From Latescibacteria bacterium UBA6620 (GTDB lineage Bacteria; Latescibacterota; UBA2968), in assembly GCA_002433075.1 (NCBI GenBank), contig DJHM01000058.1, positions 49,076 to 113,075 of the forward strand: a stretch of 64,000 bases of DNA, read 5' to 3'. The position numbers were made by a program, and so were the translations under genes. The notes beneath the pieces were generated by a model, which was not told the origin of the DNA, ran no database searches, and saw nothing but the letters and a program-made list of their open reading frames with translations. Positions 23,794 to 32,860 of the stretch are shown here, in pieces. Every line of letters begins with the position of its first letter. Position 1 is the first letter of the stretch.

Positions 23794-25115
23794 GGCTTCG
23801 GGTTGTGCTCCCTGTGCGCCCTGAGTTCGCGCCAGTACTCCATCAACGCCTGAATGTTTTTTTCGTAGCCGCGGTCTGTGGGGTGGTAGTACTCCCGGCC
23901 AGCAAGATTTTCGGGGAGGTAGTCCTGCGGGGCGTATCCGTCGGGATCGTCGTGGTCGTAGGTGTACCCCTTGCCATAACCAAGGCCCTTCATCAGGCCT
24001 GTCGGCGCATTGCGGATATGGAGGGGGACGGGAAGGTTGGGATGGCTCCTGACGTCCTCGTTGGCCTCGGCGTAACCCTTGTAAACCGCGTTGCTTTTGG
24101 GAGCTGTAGCGAGATAGACGGCGGCCTGGGCGATGGCGAGGTCGCCTTCGGGACTGCCGAGGAAGTCGTAGGACTCGCGGGCGGCGAGGGTGATCGACAG
24201 GGCCCTCGGGTCGGCATTCCCGATGTCTTCGGACGCGAAGCGCATCATTCTTCGAAGGATGTAGTGCGGGTGCTCGCCCGATTCCATCATCCGCGCGAGC
24301 CAGTAGAGTGCCGCGTGAGGATCGCTTCCCCGGAGACACTTGTGCAGGGCGGAGATGAGGTTGTAGTGCTCCTCTCCGCTTTTGTCGTAGAGGAGGGATT
24401 TTGCCCCCAGGACGTCGGGCAGTGATTCGGCCGTCACGGTCCGATCGCCGATGGCTGAAGCGGCAGCCGCGACCGTTTCGAGCGTGTTGAGGGCCCGTCG
24501 CGCATCCCCTTCAGATGCGTAGGCGATGGCCGCCAGCGCATCGTCTTCGAAGATCAGGCTGTCGAGCCCGGCGTGTTCGTCAGCGATGGCGCGCTCAAGC
24601 ACCCCACCGATCACATCGGTGTCGAGTGGGTTGAGGACGAACACGCGTGTTCGAGAGAGGAGGGCAGCGTTCACCTCGAAGCTCGGGTTCTCGGTCGTGG
24701 CGCCGATGAGGGTGATGGTGCCGTTTTCGACGTGGGGCAGAAACGCGTCCTGTTGGGCGCGGTTGAACCGGTGAATCTCGTCGATGAAGAGAATCGTTCG
24801 TCGACCGAGCTTGAGCTCTTCGGCGGCCCGGGCAATGATTTCACGGACTTCCTTGATGCCCGATGTGACGGCACTGAAGAATACGAATCGGCTGCGGGTC
24901 GTGTTGGCGATGACGCGGGCGAGCGTGGTCTTCCCGGAACCCGGAGGACCCCAGAAGATCATGGACGGGGTCTGGTCCGACTCGATCAGGCGTCGAAGGG
25001 GCGCATCCGGCCCGACGAGATGGTCCTGGCCGAGGACGTCATCGATCGTCTGTGGGCGCATTCGTTCGGCGAGCGGGCCCTGGGTTGCCTCCTGGCGCTC
25101 AAAGAGATCGCTCAT
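23790..25115 (-). CDS. rarA: Replication-associated recombination protein A (AAA+ ATPase)
   Basis: RarA/MgsA acts at stalled replication forks. The product shows LAERMRPQTIDDVLGQDHLVG, Walker A (WGPPGSGKTTLARVIA), Walker B (ILFIDEIHRFNRAQQD), sensor ATTENPSFEVN and the C-terminal tetramerisation part (RMMRFASEDIGNADPRA, ALMEYWRELR). 441 residues, full length. It overlaps the upstream FliG-N-like gene and the downstream EamA gene by 4 bases each. Confidence 0.95.
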   Translation of the reverse strand: MSDLFERQEATQGPLAERMRPQTIDDVLGQDHLVGPDAPLRRLIESDQTPSMIFWGPPGSGKTTLARVIANTTRSRFVFFSAVTSGIKEVREIIARAAEELKLGRRTILFIDEIHRFNRAQQDAFLPHVENGTITLIGATTENPSFEVNAALLSRTRVFVLNPLDTDVIGGVLERAIADEHAGLDSLIFEDDALAAIAYASEGDARRALNTLETVAAAASAIGDRTVTAESLPDVLGAKSLLYDKSGEEHYNLISALHKCLRGSDPHAALYWLARMMESGEHPHYILRRMMRFASEDIGNADPRALSITLAARESYDFLGSPEGDLAIAQAAVYLATAPKSNAVYKGYAEANEDVRSHPNLPVPLHIRNAPTGLMKGLGYGKGYTYDHDDPDGYAPQDYLPENLAGREYYHPTDRGYEKNIQALMEYWRELRAHREHNPKP

Positions 25116-25537
25116 CGGCCGCGGTCCTCCGGCGACTGAGGGGGATCGTCCCCATCCGAGTCGGAGCGGGATCCGAAATCGAATCCCGCGCCTCCCCAGT
25201 CGATCCCGCGATCGCTGATCCGGTCGGGGTCGATTTTCGGGGGAAGTTCATCCTTCACGGGGTCCAGAATAGCAGCGGCCGAGTTGGGAGGCGCCGGGGG
25301 CGCGAAGTGGGAAGCATCCGTTGTCGCTCCAGTTGGAGCACCCGAACTCAGCGACTCGAGGAGCTCGTTGACCTCTTCCAGAATGGCCATCCTGTCGTCG
25401 ACGGACACTTTCGACATCTTACGCATCTCGTCGATGATGACGAGCATTTCGTCGGGACCGAGTTTATCGAGAATCCGGCGGGCGTGAATCGGCCCGAGCG
25501 CGATGAGCAAGACGGCGACCTTTTGAATCTCATCCAT
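25112..25537 (-). CDS. FliG N-terminal-domain-like protein
   Basis: A 141-residue protein. Its first 60 residues (MDEIQKVAVLLIALGPIHAR, LDKLGPDEMLVIIDEMRKMS, VDDRMAILEEVNELL) resemble the helical N-terminal domain of the flagellar switch protein FliG. The rest is a low-complexity, Pro/Asp-rich tail ending in DDPPQSPEDRGR. The middle and C-terminal FliG domains are absent. The ATG at 25537 overlaps the glutaredoxin-like stop. Its place in an operon with rarA gives no clear flagellar link. Confidence 0.55.
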   Translation of the reverse strand: MDEIQKVAVLLIALGPIHARRILDKLGPDEMLVIIDEMRKMSKVSVDDRMAILEEVNELLESLSSGAPTGATTDASHFAPPAPPNSAAAILDPVKDELPPKIDPDRISDRGIDWGGAGFDFGSRSDSDGDDPPQSPEDRGR

Positions 25538-25826
25538 TCTGGGATCCCCCCGGCCGCAGCCGATCTCTCCAGCCCCTGGGTCTGGCTCCTGCGGCTTCAA
25601 GTTTCCTGGCCAGAACCTTCTCGTTCACGCGGTAGACGAAAACCTCCTCGCCATCGATTGAGACGACGGGGATGCGCTCACCGTACCTTGTCGTCAGGTC
25701 TTCGTCGTGGCTGATGTCGACGAGATCCAGATCGAAGGAAAGTCGAGCGCGGATTCTGTCGATCCGTTCCTTCGCGATGTCGCATAAATGACAGTCGGGC
25801 CTGGAGTAGATGGTGAGGGTTGGCAT
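25530..25826 (-). CDS. Glutaredoxin-family thiol protein
   Basis: A 98-residue thioredoxin-fold protein with the redox motif YSRPDCHLCDIAKERI (CXXC) near the N-terminus and the cis-proline segment ERIPVVSIDGEEVF. This is the short glutaredoxin/DUF836-like type. The ATG at 25826 is the family start. It leads the four-gene minus-strand operon and has a plausible promoter. Confidence 0.8.
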   Translation of the reverse strand: MPTLTIYSRPDCHLCDIAKERIDRIRARLSFDLDLVDISHDEDLTTRYGERIPVVSIDGEEVFVYRVNEKVLARKLEAAGARPRGWRDRLRPGGSQNG

Positions 25827-25860
25827 GAGCGGACACTGTGGGGAGGCGGGCCTAAGTCCA

Positions 25861-25889
25861 AAGTAACGGTGGCGCAATCCCACGGTCAA
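25861..25889 (-). promoter_or_regulatory. Promoter for the glutaredoxin-rarA operon
   Basis: Minus-strand TTGACC (25889-25884), 17 bases, TTACTT (25866-25861). The -10 is weak. Confidence 0.4.
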
Positions 25890-25898
25890 GGCTGTCGG

Positions 25899-25926
25899 TT
25901 GTGCGAGGGTTTGGAGACCCTATCTT
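25899..25926 (+). promoter_or_regulatory. Promoter for the DUF3604 gene
   Basis: TTGTGC (25899-25904), 16 bases, TATCTT (25921-25926), about 45 bases before the ATG. It is divergent from the rarA-operon promoter. Confidence 0.45.
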
Positions 25927-25972
25927 AGTGGCTTCGCGGAGCTTTCGTGGATTCAAAGACGATGGAGTGTCG

Positions 25973-28135
25973 ATGGAGCAGGACGCGATCAAAGCATACT
26001 ACGGTTGGGCGGAAATCGATTCTGTCGATCCGGTGGTGGCCGGTTCGACGGGCACGTGGCGTATTACCTACCACGTGGGTAAGTACGGAGTCGACGATGG
26101 CGGCGTGATCAAGTTTGCTTGGCGGGACGTGAGCGACTGGGCCTACCCCCAGTTCGACGATCCTGCCGCGCCGAATTTCGCGTCGGTCAAGGCGACGGGC
26201 GCCTCTTCCCTCCGGGCGCAGTTCGAAAAACAACGGTTCGTCAGGCCCTGGCGGCTGTGTGTGACCGTCGACGTATTCGATGATTCGCTGGAAGAGGGCG
26301 ACACGGTGACGCTGACCCTGGGGGACACCTCGGGGGGCAGTTCGGGTAGCCGGGCCCAGACCTTCTGTAAGGAGGCGTTCGAGTTTCGCGTGGCCGTCGA
26401 CTGGTGCGGGACGTGGAGGTATACGGTCGTTCCTTCGCCTGTGTTCGAAATCGTATCGGGTCCCCCATCGAAGCTCGTTGCGGTAGGGCCGTCACTTTCC
26501 ACGCCCGATGAAGAGGTGTGGATGGGCGTCAAGGCCGAAGACGTGTGGGGGAATCCCTGTCGTTCCTACGATGGCGAGGTTGCGATCGACAGTGGCGGGC
26601 TGACCGGCTTGCCCGAAACCTTTCGTTTCGAACCGTCCGACCGGGGAGTTAAGCGGTTCGAGGGGCTACGTGTTCCCGGTCCTGGGATCTACCGAGTGCA
26701 GGCGAGCGACGTGGGCAATGGGCTGTACGCGGAGTCGAACCCGCTGCGTTGTGTGCCGGAGATCGATGGGCCCAGACCCTACTGGGGCGATCTTCACGGT
26801 CAGAGTGAGGAAACCGTGGGGACGAACCCTGTGAAGTCCTATTTCGAGTTCGCTCGCGAATCGGCTCTGGTGGATTTCGCCGGACATCAGGGGAACGATT
26901 TTCAAATCACGAAACCGGTCTGGGACGAGATCAAGCAGCAGGCGAATACACAGAACGATCCGGGGAGATACGTCGCGTTCGTGGGATGGGAGTGGTCGGG
27001 GAACACGCCGGTCGGTGGGGACCACAACGTCTACTATCTCGGTGACGACGGACCTCTCCATCGGTCCAGCCACGTGCTGATCGATGACACGTCGGACATC
27101 CAGACCGATGCTCAACACGTAACGGACCTCTACGCAGCGCTGAAGGGGACAGATACGCTGCTCGTGCCCCACGTAGGCGGGCGCTATGCGAATCTGACCT
27201 GGCACGACGGCGACTTCGAATCTGTGGTCGAGGTCTATTCGGAGTGGGGTGAATTCGAGTGGTTCCTGAAAGAGGCATTGGAGAAGGGCTATCGAGTCGG
27301 GTTCACTGCGGGGAGCGACGATCACAAGGGGCGTCCCGGCGCGGCCTATCCAGGGAGCGGTTCATTCGGGGTCTACGGCGGACTGACGTGCATCCAGGCC
27401 GAGTCGCTGACACGAGAGGGGCTGTGGATGGCGATTCGCGAACGGCGTTGTTATGGAACGACCGGGCAGCGAATCCTTATTGACGCGACGGCGGACGGCC
27501 ATCCAATGGGATCGGCATTCGAGGCGGAAGAGGCGCCGGAGATTGTCGTCCATGTCGTGGGAACTGCGCCGATCGAACGAATCGACGTGCTCCGTGGGCT
27601 GGATGAGGTCTACAGCTATCCGGAGGCACCTGAGCGCTCAGAAGACCGGGTGAGGATTGCCTGGTCGGGCCAGCGGATCCGAGCGCGCAATCGACTTGCA
27701 CGTTGGGATGGATCGCTGGCCATCGAGGGAGGATCCGTCTGGAACGTTGGAGGCTACGCGTTCGATTCGGCGTCTGAAGGAATCACCGATTGGGACGACC
27801 ACCGGATCGAGTGGACTTCGGTGACGACGGGCGACGCGGACGGGGTCGGGTTCTCGATCCGGGGAAGCGATGATACGACTCTCGATTTCCAGACTCCCAT
27901 CGTATCCAGATCCCTGAAGCTGGGGACCTTAAGGATGGGACCCGTGACGGTCGACGCCGGGGGCGTGGACATGAAAGTGGTGTTCGAGATGGAGCCGGTG
28001 GGTTTGGGGCGCGAGGCCACGGTTCGGTTCAGAGACGACGAGGCACCCGCCGGCACGCACCCTTATTGGATTCGGGTCGTACAGACCGACGGAGCGAAGG
28101 CGTGGGTGAGCCCGTTCTATGTCACCCTGTCCTGA
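25973..28135 (+). CDS. DUF3604 (PHP-like) metal-dependent protein
   Basis: A 720-residue protein. The central part (about residues 265-560) has the PHP-like metal-binding pattern of DUF3604: PYWGDLHGQSE, DFAGHQGND, VAFVGWEWSGN, GGDHNVYY, LLVPHVGGR and GFTAGSDDHKGRPG. The N-terminal 260 and C-terminal 150 residues look like beta-sandwich modules. There is no signal peptide, so it is probably cytoplasmic. The ATG at 25973 follows GGAG. The reaction catalysed by this family is not established. It heads a group of metabolic genes. Confidence 0.8.
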   Translation: MEQDAIKAYYGWAEIDSVDPVVAGSTGTWRITYHVGKYGVDDGGVIKFAWRDVSDWAYPQFDDPAAPNFASVKATGASSLRAQFEKQRFVRPWRLCVTVDVFDDSLEEGDTVTLTLGDTSGGSSGSRAQTFCKEAFEFRVAVDWCGTWRYTVVPSPVFEIVSGPPSKLVAVGPSLSTPDEEVWMGVKAEDVWGNPCRSYDGEVAIDSGGLTGLPETFRFEPSDRGVKRFEGLRVPGPGIYRVQASDVGNGLYAESNPLRCVPEIDGPRPYWGDLHGQSEETVGTNPVKSYFEFARESALVDFAGHQGNDFQITKPVWDEIKQQANTQNDPGRYVAFVGWEWSGNTPVGGDHNVYYLGDDGPLHRSSHVLIDDTSDIQTDAQHVTDLYAALKGTDTLLVPHVGGRYANLTWHDGDFESVVEVYSEWGEFEWFLKEALEKGYRVGFTAGSDDHKGRPGAAYPGSGSFGVYGGLTCIQAESLTREGLWMAIRERRCYGTTGQRILIDATADGHPMGSAFEAEEAPEIVVHVVGTAPIERIDVLRGLDEVYSYPEAPERSEDRVRIAWSGQRIRARNRLARWDGSLAIEGGSVWNVGGYAFDSASEGITDWDDHRIEWTSVTTGDADGVGFSIRGSDDTTLDFQTPIVSRSLKLGTLRMGPVTVDAGGVDMKVVFEMEPVGLGREATVRFRDDEAPAGTHPYWIRVVQTDGAKAWVSPFYVTLS

Positions 28136-28160
28136 ACAGACAGACATGAAAGGATAGAGC

Positions 28161-29024
28161 ATGCCGACAGTCGGATTGTTAAGCCCCGGGGATATGGGGC
28201 ACGTGGTGGGAAAAGTGATGGTCGATCACGGCCTGAAGGTGCTGACGTGTCTGGCCGATCGGAGCGAGCGCACACGCGGGTTGGCTGCGGCGGGCGGCAT
28301 CGAGGATACGTCGTCTTACGAGGCCCTCGTCGAACAGGTCGACCTGATGGTTTCGATCATGGTGCCCGCAGAAGCTATGGGGGCAGCGACCCGCGTTGCA
28401 GAAGCCCTGAAGTCGACGGTGTCGACGTTAACCTACGTTGACTGCAACGCGATTGCTCCGGAGACGGTACGGCATATGGCGGACATCGTGACGGCTGCCG
28501 GCGCTCGATTCGTCGATGCGGGGATCATCGGAGGCCCTCCGCGCAAGCCAGGGGGGACGCGGCTCTACGCGTCAGGCGAACACGCGGCGGACTTCGCGGT
28601 CCTGAACGACTACGGGTTGGAAGTCCCCGTGATCGGAGAAGAGATCGGGCAGGCGTCCGGGCTCAAGATGTGTTACGCCGCACTTACGAAGGGAACTTCC
28701 GCGGTCATGATCGAGCTCTTGACGGGCGCGAAGCGGATGGGGCTCTTCGACAGCCTGATCGGCGAGCTGGAGAAGAGCCAGCCGGGTCGCCTGGAGATGA
28801 TGCAGGGACTGACGAACGTGCCCAACCGGTCGAGACGATGGATCGGTGAAATGGAAGAAATCGCGAAGACGTTCGGAGACCTCGGGCTGACGCCTAAGAT
28901 CTACGAAGGGGCAGCGGATATCTATCGCCTTGTGGGGGGCACCGAACTCGCGGACGAAACACCGGAAACGCGAGACAAGGACCGCACGTTGGATCAGTTG
29001 GTCGAGGTGGTTGCTAAAGAGTAG
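28161..29024 (+). CDS. NAD(P)-dependent oxidoreductase with DUF1932 domain
   Basis: A 287-residue beta-hydroxyacid-dehydrogenase-like protein. The N-terminal Rossmann domain starts VGLLSPGDMGHVVGKVM and has VDAGIIGGPPRKPG. The C-terminal helical part (GLKMCYAALTKGTSAVMIEL) is the DUF1932 type. The catalytic lysine region of classical 3-hydroxyisobutyrate dehydrogenases corresponds to SGLKMCYAA. The start ATG follows GGATAGAGC. The substrate is unknown. Confidence 0.82.
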   Translation: MPTVGLLSPGDMGHVVGKVMVDHGLKVLTCLADRSERTRGLAAAGGIEDTSSYEALVEQVDLMVSIMVPAEAMGAATRVAEALKSTVSTLTYVDCNAIAPETVRHMADIVTAAGARFVDAGIIGGPPRKPGGTRLYASGEHAADFAVLNDYGLEVPVIGEEIGQASGLKMCYAALTKGTSAVMIELLTGAKRMGLFDSLIGELEKSQPGRLEMMQGLTNVPNRSRRWIGEMEEIAKTFGDLGLTPKIYEGAADIYRLVGGTELADETPETRDKDRTLDQLVEVVAKE

Positions 29025-29057
29025 GCTGCGGCCCCGTGAGACGAGAAGGTGGTTGTC

Positions 29058-29684
29058 ATGCAAGTGGAGGGGAAAAGGACCGTCGTCGCGATCAGCGGTC
29101 CCTCAGGCGCAAGGAAGACCACCATCGTTGTCGAGTCGGGTCGGGTGCTGGGCGACGCGACGCTATTGTTCTTTGATTGCTACGGCTCTGCTGCCAAAGT
29201 TTACCCGAATCAGACAGAGTGGGTACGAGAGGGGTGCGACCCTGACGCCCGGATCTCCGTCCCTCAGCTTGTGACGGACCTGCAGAAGCTGAAGAAGGGA
29301 GACTCGATCGAGCGCCCCCCTGGAGATCGTTTTCCGTCCAACGTTCCAAGACAGCCAGTCGTGCATTCAGCTCGATATATATTGCTGGAGGAACCGTGGG
29401 GGCGAGACCGGACTGAGATTTCATCGCTGATCGATCTCGTGGTTCACATCGATGTGCCCCTGGATGTTTCTCTCTGTCGGCGAATGATTCGGGACGCACT
29501 GTTCGAAACCCCACTGGATCGGGCGAGGGATTACCTTGAGTCCTCTCTGCACGACTTCTACGCCCGACAGCAGAAAGTGGGAGACCGTGCAGACTTGGTT
29601 GTCGATGGACGTCGGTCGGTCTCGGAGATCGTAGGGGTGGCTGCTGATTTCATCCAGAACACAACAGCAGAAGGATCGCCCTGA
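29058..29684 (+). CDS. P-loop kinase-like protein with altered Walker A
   Basis: A 208-residue uridine-kinase-like P-loop protein: VVAISGPSGARKTTIVVES, then LFFDCYGS, a cysteine-containing LSLCRRMIRDALFE segment of the lid type and a C-terminal VVDGRRSVSEIV. The Walker A should read GPSGAGKTT; codon 29112-29114 is AGG (Arg) where Gly is expected, a single G-to-A change that would disturb the phosphate loop. The ATG at 29058 follows AGAAGG at good spacing; a GTG at 29049 is less likely. The substrate is not recognised. Confidence 0.65.
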   Translation: MQVEGKRTVVAISGPSGARKTTIVVESGRVLGDATLLFFDCYGSAAKVYPNQTEWVREGCDPDARISVPQLVTDLQKLKKGDSIERPPGDRFPSNVPRQPVVHSARYILLEEPWGRDRTEISSLIDLVVHIDVPLDVSLCRRMIRDALFETPLDRARDYLESSLHDFYARQQKVGDRADLVVDGRRSVSEIVGVAADFIQNTTAEGSP

Positions 29685-29707
29685 GACGCCTGAACTTGGG
29701 CAAGCCA

Positions 29708-29740
29708 ATAGGGTTCGACAGATGTCGAACCCTATTTTTC
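29708..29740 (+). terminator. Rho-independent terminator
   Basis: A perfect 12-bp stem (29708-29719 with 29724-29735), loop AGAT, then TTTTTC. It ends the DUF3604-kinase unit. The remaining gap to 30005 holds only the next promoter. Confidence 0.9.
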
Positions 29741-29940
29741 TTCAAGAGACCGAGCGATCAGACTCCGAGCTGGCCGTGAAAAGTAGGAATTGGCGGAATC
29801 AGACATTCGTCGTTTTTCAAGATCGACCAGATTAGATCTGGTCTCGACTTCCTCGCTGTCAGGTGGACATCGGAGCAGGGTTGACCTGACAAACATTGCC
29901 CCTCTTTTAGTAATTGGCGACGCGATTTCGGCGACGAATT

Positions 29941-29968
29941 TTGACACGAGAGGCGATCCGATTATATT
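29941..29968 (+). promoter_or_regulatory. Strong promoter for the MDR dehydrogenase gene
   Basis: TTGACA (29941-29946), 16 bases, TATATT (29963-29968), about 37 bases upstream of the ATG at 30006. It is the best match to consensus in the window. Confidence 0.7.
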
Positions 29969-30005
29969 CGACACCCTCACTTCGAACGTAACACGGAGAT
30001 TGCCC

Positions 30006-31037
30006 ATGTTTGCCGCCCAGATCGTGGCTCCCCGCCGAATTCGTGTCACAGATGCGCCGGAACCTTCGATCGACGAGGGGCAGATCAAGATCCGAATGGA
30101 AAGGGCGTGTCTGTGCGCGTCGGATACGCCCTTCTTCGATTACGACCACAACGCCTTGCTCGATGAGGCGCATCGAGATCAATCCAAGCGCTACAACATT
30201 CCGTTCCTTCCTACGGATGGGGATCCCTACCCGATGCGGCTCGGCCAGTCTGTTCACGAATGCCTGGGTACGGTCGTCGAGTCCAGGTCACCCAGGTTCG
30301 AAACGGGTGACTTCGTCCTGGCTCTTCCAAACGCACAAGACGGTCTTGTCGAGTATATGGTATCGGAGACTGATCGGGCGATTCATTTGCCTGTGGACTC
30401 GGTGCCGAAGGAGCAGATCTTGATGACCCAGCCGCTCGGGACGGTGGTGTGGGCGTGCCATAAGCTGCGGAGCGTGATGGAGCACGAGGTGGTGGTACTC
30501 GGGCAGGGGCCGATGGGCCTTCTGTGGACCCGCATGCTTGCGAATCTTGGTGCGCGGACGATCATTGCGATCGATCCGATCGAGGCTCGGCTGAAGGCGG
30601 CTCGAACGATGCATGCCACGCACACGATCGATCCATCCACGCAGGATCCGGAAGAAGCGGTTCGTGAAATCACAGGTGGCAGGATGGCCGACCTGGTCGT
30701 TGAAGCCGTCGGACACCAGATGGAGACGATCAACCAGGCGATCGACCTGACTCGGCCCCTGGGTACGGTGCTCTGTTTCGGAGTCCCCGACCGGGCGCTC
30801 TACGATGGTTTTGCCTACACCGATTTCTTCAGAAAGAACCTGAGTCTGGTCAGTTCTGTAGGACCGGACGTGGTGCCGAATTATACGATGGCCCGAGACC
30901 TGATTGCCCAGGGCCGAATCGACGTGGCCCCCCTGGTCACCCACGTGCTGTCGTTCGGAGAGGTTCAGGAAGCCTTCGAGCTGTTTGTCGACCGGAAAGA
31001 CGGGGCGATCAAGGTGGTTCTAGACTACGAGTCGTAG
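30006..31037 (+). CDS. Zinc-type MDR alcohol dehydrogenase-like protein
   Basis: A 343-residue medium-chain dehydrogenase. The N-terminal part has the catalytic-zinc region CLCASDTPFFDYD and SVHECLGTVVE. The Rossmann motif is VVLGQGPMGLLWTRML. The C-terminal half includes ADLVVEAVGHQ and GTVLCFGVPDR. The four-cysteine structural zinc lobe is not evident. The ATG at 30006 fits a strong promoter just upstream. The substrate is probably a sugar or polyol alcohol, by family only. Confidence 0.85.
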   Translation: MFAAQIVAPRRIRVTDAPEPSIDEGQIKIRMERACLCASDTPFFDYDHNALLDEAHRDQSKRYNIPFLPTDGDPYPMRLGQSVHECLGTVVESRSPRFETGDFVLALPNAQDGLVEYMVSETDRAIHLPVDSVPKEQILMTQPLGTVVWACHKLRSVMEHEVVVLGQGPMGLLWTRMLANLGARTIIAIDPIEARLKAARTMHATHTIDPSTQDPEEAVREITGGRMADLVVEAVGHQMETINQAIDLTRPLGTVLCFGVPDRALYDGFAYTDFFRKNLSLVSSVGPDVVPNYTMARDLIAQGRIDVAPLVTHVLSFGEVQEAFELFVDRKDGAIKVVLDYES

Positions 31038-31064
31038 ATGATCGACAGGGACGTCAGAATTGGC

Positions 31065-31093
31065 TTGACGTTGTGGGTAGGAACGATTAATTA
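31065..31093 (+). promoter_or_regulatory. Possible promoter for the GGT-like gene
   Basis: TTGACG (31065-31070), 17 bases, TAATTA (31088-31093). A long leader of about 160 bases follows, in which no conserved structure was recognised. Confidence 0.3.
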
Positions 31094-31257
31094 AGAGCCT
31101 GTAAGTGGAAATTTCACCCGAGTTTATGGGATTCAGACGCTGATTTGACTCAGAAGAAAACCAACCGCTTTCAGATCCTCTGTGGGGCCTCCGTCGACTT
31201 CGCGGGGGCTCTTTGTCATGTTCGGATTGCGTCCAGTTTTAAAGGGGGTGCGATCTT

Positions 31258-32844
31258 ATGGCCTTGACCTTCCAGGGGGGGGCCGTCGTCGGGCAGCCCG
31301 AATCCGATGGCGCAGGAGTGACCGTCCTCAAGAAGGGTGGGAACGCAGTCGACGCGGCGGTGACGTCCGCCCTGCTGGGTGCGGTTCTGGCGCCTTCCTC
31401 GAACGGTATCGGGGGATACGGTGGTTGGATGATGGTCCACAGCAAGGGCGAGGTACACTGCGTCGATTTTCACACTCGAGCTCCAAAGGCCGCCGACGCC
31501 AAGATGTTCGACGTGGGTCAATCCGATGGCCGGTTCGGGTCGAACGTGCGCGATCACGCGAATCAGATCGGTTGGAAAGCCGTGTCGGTACCCGGCGTTC
31601 TGGCCGGGATGTCCCTTGCTCTCGAAGAATTCGGCACGATCTCGATGGCGGACGCGCTGGCCCCTGCGATCAAAGCGTGTGAGAAGGGGTTCCGAGTCTC
31701 GGCGTCCTACGCGGCGTCCGTGGCCAATCACGAGGACAAGATCAGGGCCTTCCCCGATACGGCGAAGCTGCTCCTCGTCGATAAAGAAGTGCCGAAGGCG
31801 GGTGACCGCGCGAAAAGTCCCGATCTGGCCAAGATGCTCACGCAAGTGGCCAACAAGGGCACCCGGGAGTTTTATGAAGGCCGCATCGCCGACCGTATCG
31901 TGAAATACATCCAGGATGGCGGCGGGATCATGGCCAAGGAAGATCTGGCTGAGTACGAAGCCAAACTCGTCGAACCTGTGAAGGGCGAGTTCGCCGGGGG
32001 CGACATCTACGCGCCGCCGCTCTGCAGCAGCGGACCGAGCCTCGTCCAGATGTGCCGCATTGGCGAACAGACCCAGCTCGATCTGTGGTCCCGCGACTCG
32101 GCGCGGTTGTCACACGGCATGGTGGAGGTCATTCGGGCGGGGTGGATGGATCGCTACCGGCACTTCGGCGATCCCGATACGACGCCGGTACCCATGGACA
32201 TGCTGATGTCCGACATCTCCCTCGGGGCCACGGCGATCGAGATCTCCTCGCATATTTCGGAGGGCACGCGAGGCCAGTGTCTGTTGAGACCGTTATACGC
32301 GGGGGGAACAACACACATCTCGGTTGTGGACGGGGAACGAAACATGGTGTCCCTGACCCTGACTCACGGTCCGGCATTCGGGTCGTTCGCGACGATTCCG
32401 CGGATGGGTCTGCTGCTCAATTCGGGTATGTCCCGGTTCGACCCCGGTCCGGGGTTAAAGAATTCGGTCGGGCCGGGGAAGTCGCCGATCGTGAACATGG
32501 CGCCCGCGCTGTTGCTGCGAGAGGGGCGCCCCTCTATGACGATCGGCGCATCGGGCGGAACGAAGATCCCATCGTCGGTTTTCCAGGTGCTGTCACGCCG
32601 CCACGTGCTTGGCGAAGATTTCGAGTGGTCGGTAGGGGCGCCGAGAGTTCATTCCGAGGGGAACGAATGGGTACGGATCGAGGATGAGTTCGGTGAAATG
32701 GCGCCCGACTACCTCGAATCGATTGGTTACGAGGTGCGGGATGGTGAAGCCGCGGCGAACGTGCGCGGAATCGAGATCACGGAGGACAACGAGCTGATTG
32801 CGGCCTACGATCCCAGGATGAAGGCGAAAGAAAAGGGGTACTGA
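31258..32844 (+). CDS. Gamma-glutamyltransferase family protein (Ntn hydrolase)
   Basis: A 528-residue member of the gamma-glutamyltransferase/acylase family. Landmarks are VTVLKKGGNAVDAAVTSALL near the N-terminus, VPGVLAGMSLALEEFG, the autocatalytic nucleophile region GGTTHISVVDGERNMVSLT (Thr at about residue 350) and ASGGTKIPSSVFQVL. There is no signal peptide, although many family members are exported. The ATG at 31258 follows GGGGGTGCGATCTT. It is followed by an aminotransferase, so a role in amino-acid or peptide catabolism is plausible. Confidence 0.88.
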   Translation: MALTFQGGAVVGQPESDGAGVTVLKKGGNAVDAAVTSALLGAVLAPSSNGIGGYGGWMMVHSKGEVHCVDFHTRAPKAADAKMFDVGQSDGRFGSNVRDHANQIGWKAVSVPGVLAGMSLALEEFGTISMADALAPAIKACEKGFRVSASYAASVANHEDKIRAFPDTAKLLLVDKEVPKAGDRAKSPDLAKMLTQVANKGTREFYEGRIADRIVKYIQDGGGIMAKEDLAEYEAKLVEPVKGEFAGGDIYAPPLCSSGPSLVQMCRIGEQTQLDLWSRDSARLSHGMVEVIRAGWMDRYRHFGDPDTTPVPMDMLMSDISLGATAIEISSHISEGTRGQCLLRPLYAGGTTHISVVDGERNMVSLTLTHGPAFGSFATIPRMGLLLNSGMSRFDPGPGLKNSVGPGKSPIVNMAPALLLREGRPSMTIGASGGTKIPSSVFQVLSRRHVLGEDFEWSVGAPRVHSEGNEWVRIEDEFGEMAPDYLESIGYEVRDGEAAANVRGIEITEDNELIAAYDPRMKAKEKGY

Positions 32845-32860
32845 GGATGGATACGTCTCG

